Shown: in pieces, positions 1 to 7,886 of the stretch | Layout: the number at the start of each line of letters is the position of its first letter | How positions within the stretch are numbered: the first letter of the stretch is position 1 | NCBI RefSeq assembly: GCF_050943655.1 | Contig: NZ_JBMNPQ010000020.1 | Location: 1-23,828 of the forward strand | Length of the DNA: 23,828 bases | Source of the DNA: Peptoniphilus_A sp050943655 | GTDB taxonomy: Bacteria > Bacillota > Clostridia > Tissierellales > Peptoniphilaceae | Direction: 5' to 3' | Translations under genes and position numbers: made by a program | The notes under the pieces: generated by a model | The model's database searches: none | The model's input: the letters and a program-made list of their open reading frames with translations, nothing else | Told to the model about the DNA's origin: nothing

Positions 1-188
1 TAAGAAATTAAAAGTGCTTCAGTTTTTTCACTTTCGCTTTCAAGAACTTCTCTAAAATCATCTGAAACTTCCATACCTTTATATAAATTATATTTAACTA
101 AAACATCTTCTGGAATAGTCACATCATTATCTAGATCAAAAGAAATAGTAAATCTATTCTTTTCAAAAAGAATATTTGTTATAAACAT
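1..188 (-). CDS. recX: RecX-like regulatory protein, N-terminal part (runs off left edge)
   Basis: Read on the minus strand from an ATG at 188, the frame stays open to the window edge and gives 62 codons. A GGTGAT ribosome binding site lies just upstream of the start. The peptide begins MFITNILFEKNRF and continues with DVLVKYNLYKGMEVSDD. This matches the N-terminal strand and following segment of RecX proteins (a DxLVKxxLxKGxEL-like block). RecX binds RecA filaments and modulates recombination and the SOS response. Only the N-terminal fifth to third is present, and the three-helix repeats that define the family lie outside the window, so the call rests on this short block. The gene is divergent from the FHA operon. 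Confidence 0.65.
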   Translation of the reverse strand, partial: MFITNILFEKNRFTISFDLDNDVTIPEDVLVKYNLYKGMEVSDDFREVLESESEKTEALLIS

Positions 189-271
189 AAAATCACCACA
201 TACATATTAACATAAATATAGTCGAGATATGAGCCTAGATGCTTCCTATTTCAATAATTTATACCTAATAA

Positions 272-300
272 TGGAAAAATTTAATTAAAAAGTATATAAT
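272..300 (+). promoter_or_regulatory. Possible sigma-A promoter of the FHA-ftsW-pbp operon
   Basis: A perfect TATAAT lies at 295-300, 31 bases before the first gene of the operon. The -35 is poor: TGGAAA at 272-277 is the best candidate at 17-base spacing. The site is in the divergent gap between recX and the FHA gene, where a promoter is expected. Confidence 0.45.
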
Positions 301-330
301 GTTATATAGCTAAAATTGACGAGGTGAACA

Positions 331-771
331 ATGTTTGAATTAATTTCTCAAATTTTTAAATATGTTTTTATTATTATAATTTACCTTTTTGTATTTAGTA
401 TTTTAAGACTAATGTACTTGGACATAAAAAGTATTGCCTCTGAAGGTAATTCACTTGAGGATTCATATTTAAAAGTTGTAAACAGATTAGATTCATTAAA
501 TTTTAAAATGCAAGAGCATTATGTTGTAAAGAACAACATGACTTTAGGACGAAGTTCTAAAAATGATATTGTTATTAAAGATAAGTTTGTCAGTAAAAAT
601 CATTTAATATTTTTAGAAAATAATGGTTCATACTACATTGAGGACTTGGGTTCTGCCAATGGCACTTTTTTAAATGGTGTCAGAATAGATCCACATGAAC
701 CAGTTGAAATTTATGACAATGATAAAATTGGTGTTGGGTTTATTCAATTTATTTTTGTAGAAAATAGGTGA
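331..771 (+). CDS. Membrane-anchored FHA domain protein
   Basis: This 146-residue protein has one N-terminal hydrophobic segment (about residues 5-30), a short linker (about 31-65) and a C-terminal FHA domain (about 66-146). The phosphothreonine-binding signature is intact: G73-R74, S88 with the following KNH, and N110-G111-T followed by N115-G. FHA domains bind phosphothreonine peptides, so this is probably a membrane adaptor reading Ser/Thr kinase signalling, with the domain on the cytoplasmic side. The start has a GAGGTGA ribosome binding site. The stop overlaps the ribosome binding site of the ftsW/rodA-like gene, so the two are likely co-translated. The order FHA - SEDS protein - class B PBP recalls the actinobacterial fhaB-rodA-pbpA cluster. 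No kinase or phosphatase gene is present in this window, so the partner is unknown. Confidence 0.85.
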   Translation: MFELISQIFKYVFIIIIYLFVFSILRLMYLDIKSIASEGNSLEDSYLKVVNRLDSLNFKMQEHYVVKNNMTLGRSSKNDIVIKDKFVSKNHLIFLENNGSYYIEDLGSANGTFLNGVRIDPHEPVEIYDNDKIGVGFIQFIFVENR

Positions 772-775
772 TTGA

Positions 776-2041
776 ATGTTTGATTTTGTGCTTAAGAACA
801 GAAAACCTAGAAACCTATTATTAATATTCGAATTATTGAGTATATTTTTATTGTTTTTATTCAATAACAATCACTTCGATAAATATATAGTAATATTATT
901 TTTAGGTCTTATACTTATAGTTTATGTTTCTAATCTAGTCTTGGGTAAAGTCTCTTCAGGAGATAATTATATATTTTTAATAGTATCCATGCTTCTAAGT
1001 CTTGGTATTATAACGATTTATAGACTATCACCATCACTTGGGCTAAAACAACTTATTTGGGTTCTAGCTGGAATACTTGTATTTTATATTACTTATTTTG
1101 CAGTAAGGGCAGTTAGAAAGTTAGAATATATGACTGCAATCTATTTGGGAGGATCAATTTTTCTTTTTTTAATCACTTTGATTTTTGGTGAAAAAAGATT
1201 TGGAGCCACTAACTGGATTAAAATTTCAGAGAATGTCACAATCCAGCCAACGGAATTTACTAAGATCTTAATCATATTTTTAATCGCTTCTTTTTATACC
1301 ACTTTTAATAAAAAATTGAAGAAATTAAATTATAAACATACATCCTATTATTTAATGGCTGTAATGTATATATTTGTTGCATTTTTATTCTTACAAAGAG
1401 ACTTGGGTACAGTTGCTATTTTTATGGCAATATACACTGGTATTCAGTTTATATATGATGAAGATAGAAAAACTTTTTTATTAAACGTTGGTCTTATGTT
1501 TTTTGGGGCGATAGCTGGTTATTTCTTATTCTCTCACGTTAGAGTTAGAGTAGATATATGGTTACATCCATGGACATCAGAAAATGTAGTTAATAATGCT
1601 AGACAAATAGTCCAATCTTTATTTGCAATAGCAGAAGGTGGGTTCTTTGGAACTGGTTATGGAGTAGGTTATCCTTCACAGATTCCTCTAGCATACTCAG
1701 ATGTCATCTTCTCAGCTATATGTGAAGAGATGGGAATACTAACAGGTATAGGAATTATCATGCTATATATGCTTCTAATTTATAGATCTATAAAGATTGC
1801 TCTAAATCAAGAATATACTTTTTACAGAATACTTGCTATTTCTATTGGAATTATGTTTACCGTGCAGGCTTTTTTAAATATAGGAGGAGTAATAAAACTA
1901 ATTCCAATGACAGGGCTTACACTTCCATTTATTTCTTATGGAGGTAGTTCTATGATTTCAAGCTTTATAGCTCTTGGAATATTGCAAGTTACTAGCGAAG
2001 ATTTATCTTATAAATACGACAGAGGTAATGGCAATGAATAA
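776..2041 (+). CDS. SEDS peptidoglycan glycosyltransferase (FtsW/RodA/SpoVE family)
   Basis: A 421-residue polytopic membrane protein with about ten hydrophobic segments. SEDS proteins polymerise lipid II into glycan strands together with a class B PBP. Family motifs are visible: GEKRFGATNWI followed by QPTEFTK, LQRDLGTVA, GGFFGTGYGVGYPSQIP, YSDVIFSAICEEMG (its Asp fits the catalytic Asp of RodA) and LPFISYGGSSM near the C-terminus. The ribosome binding site AGGTGA overlaps the stop codon of the upstream FHA gene. The downstream PBP start lies inside the last codons of this gene, a strong sign of coupling. Sequence alone does not separate FtsW from RodA. The neighbouring PBP and the absence of other division genes lean towards a RodA/PbpA-type pair. 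Confidence 0.93.
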   Translation: MFDFVLKNRKPRNLLLIFELLSIFLLFLFNNNHFDKYIVILFLGLILIVYVSNLVLGKVSSGDNYIFLIVSMLLSLGIITIYRLSPSLGLKQLIWVLAGILVFYITYFAVRAVRKLEYMTAIYLGGSIFLFLITLIFGEKRFGATNWIKISENVTIQPTEFTKILIIFLIASFYTTFNKKLKKLNYKHTSYYLMAVMYIFVAFLFLQRDLGTVAIFMAIYTGIQFIYDEDRKTFLLNVGLMFFGAIAGYFLFSHVRVRVDIWLHPWTSENVVNNARQIVQSLFAIAEGGFFGTGYGVGYPSQIPLAYSDVIFSAICEEMGILTGIGIIMLYMLLIYRSIKIALNQEYTFYRILAISIGIMFTVQAFLNIGGVIKLIPMTGLTLPFISYGGSSMISSFIALGILQVTSEDLSYKYDRGNGNE

Positions 2042-3476
2042 AAAAGACACAAAGAGAATCTTAATAGTTTTGATATTTCTAATAATACTTCTACTTGCTC
2101 CAATTATGTATCTTACTTACTTCACTATTTTTCAGGCAAATAATATTATAGATCATCCTGCAAATAGAAGATCAGTATTAAAAGAAAACTCTGTTAAGAG
2201 AGGTACTTTTTATGACAGAAATGGGGAAGTACTTGCTTATTCAACTGGAGAAAAATATAAATACAATAGAATATATAATTATCCAGTAATTTATTCTCAT
2301 GTTATCGGATATTCTGATAAGGTCGTAGATAAGTATGGGCTTGAAAAAGAACTTAACGATTATTTGACAGGAAAAGAAGGCTCAAAAATTCTAAAGGTAT
2401 TTAAATCTGTAGTAAATCCTAATTATGACCAATACACAGGAGACTCTGTAACTCTTACTACGGATACAAATTTACAGAAAAAAACTAGATCTGTACTTGC
2501 AGAGAATTTTGACAAGGGTTCTGTAGTTATGATGAATCCAAAAACTGGTGAAGTGCTTTCAATGGTATCTCTTCCGGACTTTAACTCACAAAATATTGCA
2601 AAGGATATGGCTGAGATAAATAAAGCAAATAATGGAGCTTTATTTAACTCCTCAACAAAAGGTAGATTTGCACCAGGTTCTGTTTTTAAAATAGTTACAA
2701 CTGAAGCAATTCTTGAATCTGGAATTTCACAAAGTTATAATGACAAAGGTGTGGAAAAAATTGACGAAGGTAGGGAATTTAGAAATGCTGGAGGCGGAGT
2801 TTACGGACGCGTTAATTTAAACCAAGCATTTACTAAATCAATCAACACTTATTTTGCCAGAAAATCTATCGATGCTGGTAAAGACAAGATGGCAGAAGTT
2901 GCTACAAGATTTATGATAAATCAAAAAGTAGATTTTGAACTTCCACTTGAAGTTTCAACATGGACTTATGACAGAAAGGGTTTTGACAGAACAGCCCTTG
3001 CATCAGCTGGAATTGGACACGATTCTCTTCTTGTAACACCACTTGAGATGTGCATGGTGGCATCAACTGTGGCAAACGACGGCGTAATGATGCAACCTCA
3101 TCTTGTTTCTAGAATAGATTCATCTGATGGGAAAAATATTTTAAGAAATGCACCAACTGTTTTGAGTGAAGTAATGCCTAAAGAAAATGCAGACAAAATT
3201 ACTAAGATGATGCAAAATGTTGTAAGCAGTGGTACAGGAACAGAAGCTTTTGTGAGTGGCTATAAAATCGCCGGCAAAACTGGTACTGCACAACTAGATA
3301 TTGAAAAAGGTAGCAACAATGCGTGGTTCGTAGGATTTGCTCCTGCTGATGATCCAAAAGTAGCAATTGCTGTTGTAATACCTGGCATTCAAAACTCAGG
3401 TGGAGAAGTAGCAGCACCAATCGCAGGTGAACTATTAAAATATGCTATAGACAATATTCAGTTTGAAGAAGATTGA
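2034..3476 (+). CDS. Class B penicillin-binding protein (peptidoglycan transpeptidase)
   Basis: Using the ATG at 2034 (AGAGGT at 2021-2026, spacing 7) gives 480 residues. In-frame starts further upstream lack a suitably spaced site. An N-terminal signal anchor (about residues 8-35) is followed by the PBP dimerisation region with RGTFYDRNGEVLAY, then the transpeptidase domain. The penicillin-binding motifs are complete: S216-V-F-K, S269-I-N and K415-T-G-T. There is no glycosyltransferase domain, so it is class B. It crosslinks peptidoglycan outside the membrane and probably works with the SEDS protein whose gene it overlaps by 8 bases. The short N-terminal module and the motif HVIGYSDK resemble M. 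tuberculosis PbpA-type proteins more than long PBP2 or PASTA-bearing FtsI proteins. Confidence 0.93.
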   Translation: MNKKDTKRILIVLIFLIILLLAPIMYLTYFTIFQANNIIDHPANRRSVLKENSVKRGTFYDRNGEVLAYSTGEKYKYNRIYNYPVIYSHVIGYSDKVVDKYGLEKELNDYLTGKEGSKILKVFKSVVNPNYDQYTGDSVTLTTDTNLQKKTRSVLAENFDKGSVVMMNPKTGEVLSMVSLPDFNSQNIAKDMAEINKANNGALFNSSTKGRFAPGSVFKIVTTEAILESGISQSYNDKGVEKIDEGREFRNAGGGVYGRVNLNQAFTKSINTYFARKSIDAGKDKMAEVATRFMINQKVDFELPLEVSTWTYDRKGFDRTALASAGIGHDSLLVTPLEMCMVASTVANDGVMMQPHLVSRIDSSDGKNILRNAPTVLSEVMPKENADKITKMMQNVVSSGTGTEAFVSGYKIAGKTGTAQLDIEKGSNNAWFVGFAPADDPKVAIAVVIPGIQNSGGEVAAPIAGELLKYAIDNIQFEED

Positions 3477-3483
3477 GGTGTAT

Positions 3484-4185
3484 ATGTATAACTCGAAATT
3501 TGTAACTGCATTTATTGCAGCTGCAGGTATGGGCAAAAGAATGAACATGGGTATTAATAAACAGTTCCTTTCTATTGGAAATATTCCGGTTCTTGCTCAT
3601 ACTATTAAAAAATTAGAACAATCAAAATATATAGATTTTTTGATTATAATAATTAAAGAAACAGATATACTCTATCTTAGCGACATTATAAATAAATTTA
3701 AAATAAATTTGGATTATAAAATTGTTTATGGTGGCAAAGAGCGGCAAGATTCAATCTACAATGGGCTAATCAATATGCCGCCTGAGACGGATATAGTGCT
3801 AACGCATGATGGGGCAAGGCCCTTTGTATCGGTTGAAAAGATTGATGAAGCTATAGAAAAAGTTAACGAAACTGGAGCTTGCGTCTTAGCTAATAGAGTT
3901 AAGGATACGATAAAAGTTTCTCTTGACGGTGAAACAGTAGACTATACTCCGAACAGAAACATGCTCTGGCAAGTGCAGACTCCCCAGGTTTTTGAGAGAG
4001 ATATTTTGCTAAAGGCCTATAATCAGGCCTATGCAGAGGACTATTATGGCACTGATGACTGCTCTTTAGTAGAAAAAACAGGAGTCAAAGTTAAACTTAT
4101 TAATAACTCATATGACAATATAAAGATTACAACTAAAGAAGATTTGCATTTTGCAAAAACTTTAATAAAGAAGGTGAAAAATTGA
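3484..4185 (+). CDS. ispD: 2-C-methyl-D-erythritol 4-phosphate cytidylyltransferase
   Basis: IspD couples MEP with CTP to give CDP-ME in the MEP isoprenoid pathway. From the ATG at 3484 the protein has 233 residues, normal for the family. Visible motifs are the nucleotide-binding AAAGMGKRM followed by KQF, GGKERQDSIYNG, LTHDGARPFV, VKDTIK, WQVQTPQVF and TDDCSLVE. The GAGGTG at 3475-3480 is close to this ATG, and a TTG 21 bases upstream has no ribosome binding site, so 3484 is preferred. The pbp stop lies 7 bases before the start, and the ispF start overlaps this stop. The adjacent ispF supports the assignment, because the two enzymes act two steps apart and are often neighbours or fused. Confidence 0.95.
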   Translation: MYNSKFVTAFIAAAGMGKRMNMGINKQFLSIGNIPVLAHTIKKLEQSKYIDFLIIIIKETDILYLSDIINKFKINLDYKIVYGGKERQDSIYNGLINMPPETDIVLTHDGARPFVSVEKIDEAIEKVNETGACVLANRVKDTIKVSLDGETVDYTPNRNMLWQVQTPQVFERDILLKAYNQAYAEDYYGTDDCSLVEKTGVKVKLINNSYDNIKITTKEDLHFAKTLIKKVKN

Positions 4186-4658
4186 GAATAGGTTTAGGTT
4201 ATGATGTTCACGCTTTAGTTAAAGATAGAAAGCTGATTATTGGTGGAGTAGAAATTCCTTATGAAAAGGGACTACTTGGTCACTCTGATGCTGATGTTCT
4301 TATTCATGCTATTATGGATTCAATACTAGGCGCATTGGCACTTAGAGATATAGGCTACCACTTTCCAGATAATGATAATGCATATAAAGACATTGATTCA
4401 AAAGTTTTATTACAAAGAGTATATGAATTGATGGATGATAAAGATTATGAAATAAACAATATTGACTGCGTAGTGGCGTGTCAAAAACCAAAGTTAAAAG
4501 ACTATATAGATACTATGCGAGATACTATTGCTAAAATTTTAAATACAGATATAGATAATATATCTATTAAAGCAACAACTACTGAAGAACTTGGATTTGT
4601 AGGAAGAAAAGAAGGTATTTCAGCTCAATCTATTTGTTTACTAAGAAAGAAGGTTTAA
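4182..4658 (+). CDS. ispF: 2-C-methyl-D-erythritol 2,4-cyclodiphosphate synthase
   Basis: IspF cyclises CDP-ME 2-phosphate to ME-cPP with release of CMP. The 158-residue length is typical. The metal ligands are in place: D8 and H10 (YDVH motif) and H42 (after HSDADVL), the same numbering as E. coli IspF. The motif KATTTEELGFVGRKEGI near the C-terminus is also diagnostic. The start is TTG at 4182, with AAGGTG five bases upstream, and it overlaps the ispD stop (TTGA), a translational-coupling arrangement. The transaldolase gene begins immediately after its stop. Confidence 0.96.
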   Translation: MRIGLGYDVHALVKDRKLIIGGVEIPYEKGLLGHSDADVLIHAIMDSILGALALRDIGYHFPDNDNAYKDIDSKVLLQRVYELMDDKDYEINNIDCVVACQKPKLKDYIDTMRDTIAKILNTDIDNISIKATTTEELGFVGRKEGISAQSICLLRKKV

Positions 4659-5318
4659 ATGAAATTTTTTATTGATACTGCAAATATTGAGGAAATTAAA
4701 GAAATCAACTCTTGGGGAATTTTATCTGGCGTTACAACTAATCCTAGTTTAATAGCTAAAAATGGTGGAGTTTTTGAAGAAGTTGTAGAAGAGATAACTT
4801 CAATTGTAGATGGTCCTATTTCTGCTGAGGTTATATCAACTGATTTAGAAAATATTCTTATTGAAGCAAGAGAACTTGCTAAAATTTCCAAAAATATTGT
4901 CGTTAAAATTCCAATGATCGAAGAAGGATTAAAAGCTGTAAGTATCTTGAGTAAAGAAGGTATAAAAACCAATGTTACTTTAGTTTTTTCACTATCTCAA
5001 GCGCTTCTTGCTGCAAATGCAGGAGCTACTTATGTGAGTCCTTTTATGGGAAGGCTTGATGATATTGGAGAAAGTGGAATTAAATTAGTTGAAGATATAC
5101 AAAATGCTTTTTCAAAATATAATTATGATACAGAGATAATAGCAGCAAGCATTAGACACGTTGCACACGTAGAACTTGTTGCAAAGGCTGGCTCAGACAT
5201 TGCAACAATTCCATATAAGATATTTAAAGAAATGATAAAACATGATTTGACAGACAAGGGATTAGAAAAATTTTTAGAAGATTTTAAAAATGTGAAGACA
5301 AAAGGAGATCTTAAGTAA
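4659..5318 (+). CDS. tal: Small (TalC/FSA-type) transaldolase
   Basis: A 219-residue member of the short transaldolase / fructose-6-phosphate aldolase family, moving three-carbon units between sugar phosphates in the non-oxidative pentose phosphate route. Visible are MKFFIDTANIEEI at the start, GVTTNPSL, the Schiff-base lysine K83 in VVKIPM, TNVTLVFSLSQALLAA, YVSPFMGRLDDIG and ASIRH. The glutamate in SAEV (E57) falls where E. coli fructose-6-phosphate aldolase has glutamine, which favours transaldolase activity; I give this from memory of the family. GAAGG precedes the ATG. The stop overlaps the glpX start by one base (TAATG). In Bacillus subtilis a tal homologue also lies near glpX, rho and rpmE, so the order is conserved. 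Confidence 0.92.
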   Translation: MKFFIDTANIEEIKEINSWGILSGVTTNPSLIAKNGGVFEEVVEEITSIVDGPISAEVISTDLENILIEARELAKISKNIVVKIPMIEEGLKAVSILSKEGIKTNVTLVFSLSQALLAANAGATYVSPFMGRLDDIGESGIKLVEDIQNAFSKYNYDTEIIAASIRHVAHVELVAKAGSDIATIPYKIFKEMIKHDLTDKGLEKFLEDFKNVKTKGDLK

Positions 5319-6283
5319 TGGACAGAAATTTAGCACTTAATCTAGCAAGAGTAACAGAAGCAGCAGCATTATCTGCAGGTAAATGGCTTGGAAGAGGCGA
5401 TAAAAACGCCGCTGACAAGGCAGCAGTAGATGCAATGAGAAGAATGTTTGATACTGTAGAGATTGACGGAACAGTAGTTATTGGCGAAGGTGAAATAGAC
5501 GAAGCACCAATGCTTTATATTGGCGAAAACATTGGAACAAAAACTGGTGAAAATGAAGTCGATATTGCTGTTGACCCAATTGATGGTACAAATTCAATTG
5601 CAAATGGTATGCCAAACTCAATCGCAGTTTTAGCAGTAGCACCAAAGGGATGCCTTTTACATGCACCTGATATTTACATGGATAAAATTGCATGTGGTCC
5701 AAAAGCAAAAGGATGCATAAAACTTGATGATTCACCAACAGAAAATATAAAAAGAGTAGCAAAAGCTCTTGATAAAAATATTGAAGACATTACTGTTGCA
5801 ATTCTTGATAGACCACGTCACGAGGGAATAATTGAAGAAATTAGATCTCTTGGGGCAAGAATTAAGAAAATTTCTGATGGAGATATTGTTACTGCAATTG
5901 AAACTTGCTACGAAGATTCAGGAATAGATCTTGTCATTGGTAGAGGTGGAGCACCAGAGGGCGTTATAGCAGCAGCTGCACTAAAATGTTTAGGTGGTGA
6001 CTTCCAAGGAAGACTACATCCAACAGATGAAAAACAAGAAGAAAGATGTAAAAAACTACACTCAGACTTAAAGAAAGTTTATAACATAGACGATTTAGTA
6101 AAAGGTAATGAAGTTATTTTCTCTGTAACTGGTATTACTCAAGGTGAAATCTTAGATGGAGTAAAATATTACGGCCAAAACAAGGCGACTACTGAATCTT
6201 TAGTCTTAAGACTTCCAAGTGGCACACAAAGATTTATTAAATCTGTCCATGCTCTTGATTTAAAGCCAGATTACGCAAAGTGA
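5318..6283 (+). CDS. glpX: Fructose-1,6-bisphosphatase class II
   Basis: GlpX hydrolyses fructose 1,6-bisphosphate to fructose 6-phosphate in gluconeogenesis, a metal-dependent cytosolic reaction. The 321-residue length matches the family. Motifs include GEGEIDEAPMLYIGE, the metal and phosphate site VDPIDGTNSIANG, ILDRPRHEGII, KISDGDIVTAIE and IGRGGAPEGVIAAAALKC. The ATG overlaps the transaldolase stop codon by one base, and AAGGAGAT upstream is a strong ribosome binding site, so the two are coupled. Product and neighbour share fructose 6-phosphate: the phosphatase makes it and the transaldolase uses it. rho follows after six bases. Confidence 0.95.
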   Translation: MDRNLALNLARVTEAAALSAGKWLGRGDKNAADKAAVDAMRRMFDTVEIDGTVVIGEGEIDEAPMLYIGENIGTKTGENEVDIAVDPIDGTNSIANGMPNSIAVLAVAPKGCLLHAPDIYMDKIACGPKAKGCIKLDDSPTENIKRVAKALDKNIEDITVAILDRPRHEGIIEEIRSLGARIKKISDGDIVTAIETCYEDSGIDLVIGRGGAPEGVIAAAALKCLGGDFQGRLHPTDEKQEERCKKLHSDLKKVYNIDDLVKGNEVIFSVTGITQGEILDGVKYYGQNKATTESLVLRLPSGTQRFIKSVHALDLKPDYAK

Positions 6284-6289
6284 TTCTAA

Positions 6290-7744
6290 ATGAAATATAA
6301 TAATGATTATGAAATTTTAAATAAAAAATCTATTGTAGATTTAAAAAAAATTGCATCTTCAATGGGCTTAGAATTAAATAATGATTATACTGCTGATGAC
6401 TACAAGTACTATATTGTAAATGGTAAGCTTCCAGACTCAAATGAAGATTTAAATAATTTAAAAGTATCTGAACTTAGAGAAATTGCAAAAGATTTAAATA
6501 TTGATAAGGTATATTCATTAAAAAAAGATGAGTTAATTTCAAGAATTAATTCATATAAAGAAAATTCAAAAATTATTGAAGAAGATAATATTGAAGATTT
6601 AGATCTATCAGACAATGCCGTAGAAGTGTTAGAAAAATTAGAAGACACAACTTTTGTAAAGGGAATTTTAGATTTACACCAAGACGGTTACGGCTTCTTG
6701 AGAACTTTTAATTATCTACCTGGTGATGGGGATATATATGTCTCACCGTCCCAAATAAGAAAATTTAGGCTTCGCAATGGCGACGAAATTCTTGGTGCAG
6801 TTTCTCCTCCAAAAGATGGAGAAAATTTTAACGCGCTACTCTATATAAAGAAAGTAAACGGCCAAAATCCAAATGACATCATACACAGACCTTATTTTGA
6901 TAATTTAACGCCGATTTATCCAAGGGAGAAAATTATTTTAGAGACAGAAGAAGAGGATATTGCAACAAGAGTCATTGATTTAATTTCCCCAGTAGGAAAA
7001 GGTCAAAGAGGTATGATAGTGTCTCAACCAAAATCTGGAAAAACTACATTACTTAAAAAGATTTCAAAATCAATTACAAAAAACTATCCAGATGTTCACT
7101 TGATTGTACTTTTAATTGACGAAAGACCGGAAGAAGTTACAGATATGCAAAGATCTGTAAAAGGCGAAGTTGTTTATTCTACATTTGATGAAACTCCAAA
7201 AAATCATACTAGAGTTGCAGAGATGGTAATAGATAGGGCAAAGAGATTAGTTGAGCAAAAGGAAGATGTAGTAATCCTTCTTGATTCACTAACTAGACTA
7301 TCAAGGGCATATAATCTAATTACTCCAACAAGCGGAAAGACATTATCGGGGGGACTTGATCCACTATCTTTACACAAGCCTAAAAGATTTTTCGGCGCAG
7401 CAAGAAATATAGAAGAGGGCGGAAGCCTTACAATACTTGCGACAGCTCTTGTAGAAACTGGCTCAAAGATGGATGATATAATTTTTGAAGAGTTTAAAGG
7501 AACTGGAAACATGGAGCTTCATTTAGACAGAGTTTTATCTGAAAGAAGAATTTTTCCGGCACTTGATATTTTTAAGTCAAGTACGCGAAAGGAAGAGCTC
7601 CTATTAAATTCAAAAGAACTTAAATTTAATCATCGTCTAAGAAGAAGTTTAAATGAAGATAATAAGAATGAAGTTACAGAACAATTTTTAGATAATTTGG
7701 AAAAATCAGTTAACAACGAGGATTTCTTAAGAAAAAATTTGTAG
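6290..7744 (+). CDS. rho: Transcription termination factor Rho
   Basis: Rho is a hexameric RNA helicase that ends transcription of untranslated RNA. This 484-residue protein is longer than E. coli Rho because of its N-terminus. There are two Rho_N/SAP-like segments (about residues 7-30, with SIVDLKKIASSMGL, and about 56-90, with LKVSELREIAKDLNI), followed by an acidic linker. The cold-shock-like RNA-binding domain follows (about 125-195: GILDLHQDGYGFLR and GDIYVSPSQIRKF). The ATPase core has Walker A QPKSGKTT (K251), Walker B VVILLDSLTR and the Q-loop region, then the C-terminal LSERRIFPALDI. The ribosome binding site is weak (AAAGTGAT), which fits the modest Rho levels usual in Firmicutes. 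It is the last gene of the operon, and rpmE has its own promoter downstream. Confidence 0.97.
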   Translation: MKYNNDYEILNKKSIVDLKKIASSMGLELNNDYTADDYKYYIVNGKLPDSNEDLNNLKVSELREIAKDLNIDKVYSLKKDELISRINSYKENSKIIEEDNIEDLDLSDNAVEVLEKLEDTTFVKGILDLHQDGYGFLRTFNYLPGDGDIYVSPSQIRKFRLRNGDEILGAVSPPKDGENFNALLYIKKVNGQNPNDIIHRPYFDNLTPIYPREKIILETEEEDIATRVIDLISPVGKGQRGMIVSQPKSGKTTLLKKISKSITKNYPDVHLIVLLIDERPEEVTDMQRSVKGEVVYSTFDETPKNHTRVAEMVIDRAKRLVEQKEDVVILLDSLTRLSRAYNLITPTSGKTLSGGLDPLSLHKPKRFFGAARNIEEGGSLTILATALVETGSKMDDIIFEEFKGTGNMELHLDRVLSERRIFPALDIFKSSTRKEELLLNSKELKFNHRLRRSLNEDNKNEVTEQFLDNLEKSVNNEDFLRKNL

Positions 7745-7761
7745 AGTTTACTTCTACAAAT
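7737..7761 (+). other. Perfect 9-bp hairpin across the rho stop codon
   Basis: ATTTGTAGA at 7737-7745 pairs with TCTACAAAT at 7753-7761 around a 7-base loop, and the rho stop codon lies in the left arm. No T-run follows, so it is not a standard intrinsic terminator. It could protect the mRNA 3' end or help end the rho transcript. Confidence 0.35.
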
Positions 7762-7817
7762 AATAATTGAAAAAATTATAAGATTATTGTATAATAATAA
7801 TGTTATTTAATTAATGC

Positions 7818-7846
7818 TTGATATTATCAATTTTTAATGTTACAAT
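7818..7846 (+). promoter_or_regulatory. Strong sigma-A promoter of rpmE
   Basis: TTGATA at 7818-7823 and TACAAT at 7841-7846 are separated by exactly 17 bases. A TGT immediately before the -10 makes it an extended -10 promoter. Transcription should start near 7853, leaving a leader of about 34 bases before rpmE. Confidence 0.8.
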
Positions 7847-7886
7847 TTAAAAATTGAGTTATAAAATAATAAGGGGGCTATTTACT

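Noticed and set aside
1974..2033. N-terminal extension of the PBP from an upstream in-frame ATG
   Set aside because: It would overlap the SEDS gene by over 60 bases and lacks a ribosome binding site, while AGAGGT is ideally spaced for the ATG at 2034.
4655..4972. Minus-strand open frame of 105 codons opposite the transaldolase gene
   Set aside because: It is a mirror of a well-supported gene, has no recognisable domain or ribosome binding site, and is explained by codon bias on the plus strand.
5478..5762. Minus-strand open frame of 94 codons opposite glpX, and similar ones opposite polC, rho, ispG and frr
   Set aside because: All lie inside confident genes, have low-complexity Leu/Ser-rich products and no family resemblance.
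7854..7886. Eleven-residue N-terminal extension of L31
   Set aside because: It begins at the predicted transcription start, and AAGGGGGC points to the ATG at 7887, where the conserved L31 N-terminus begins.
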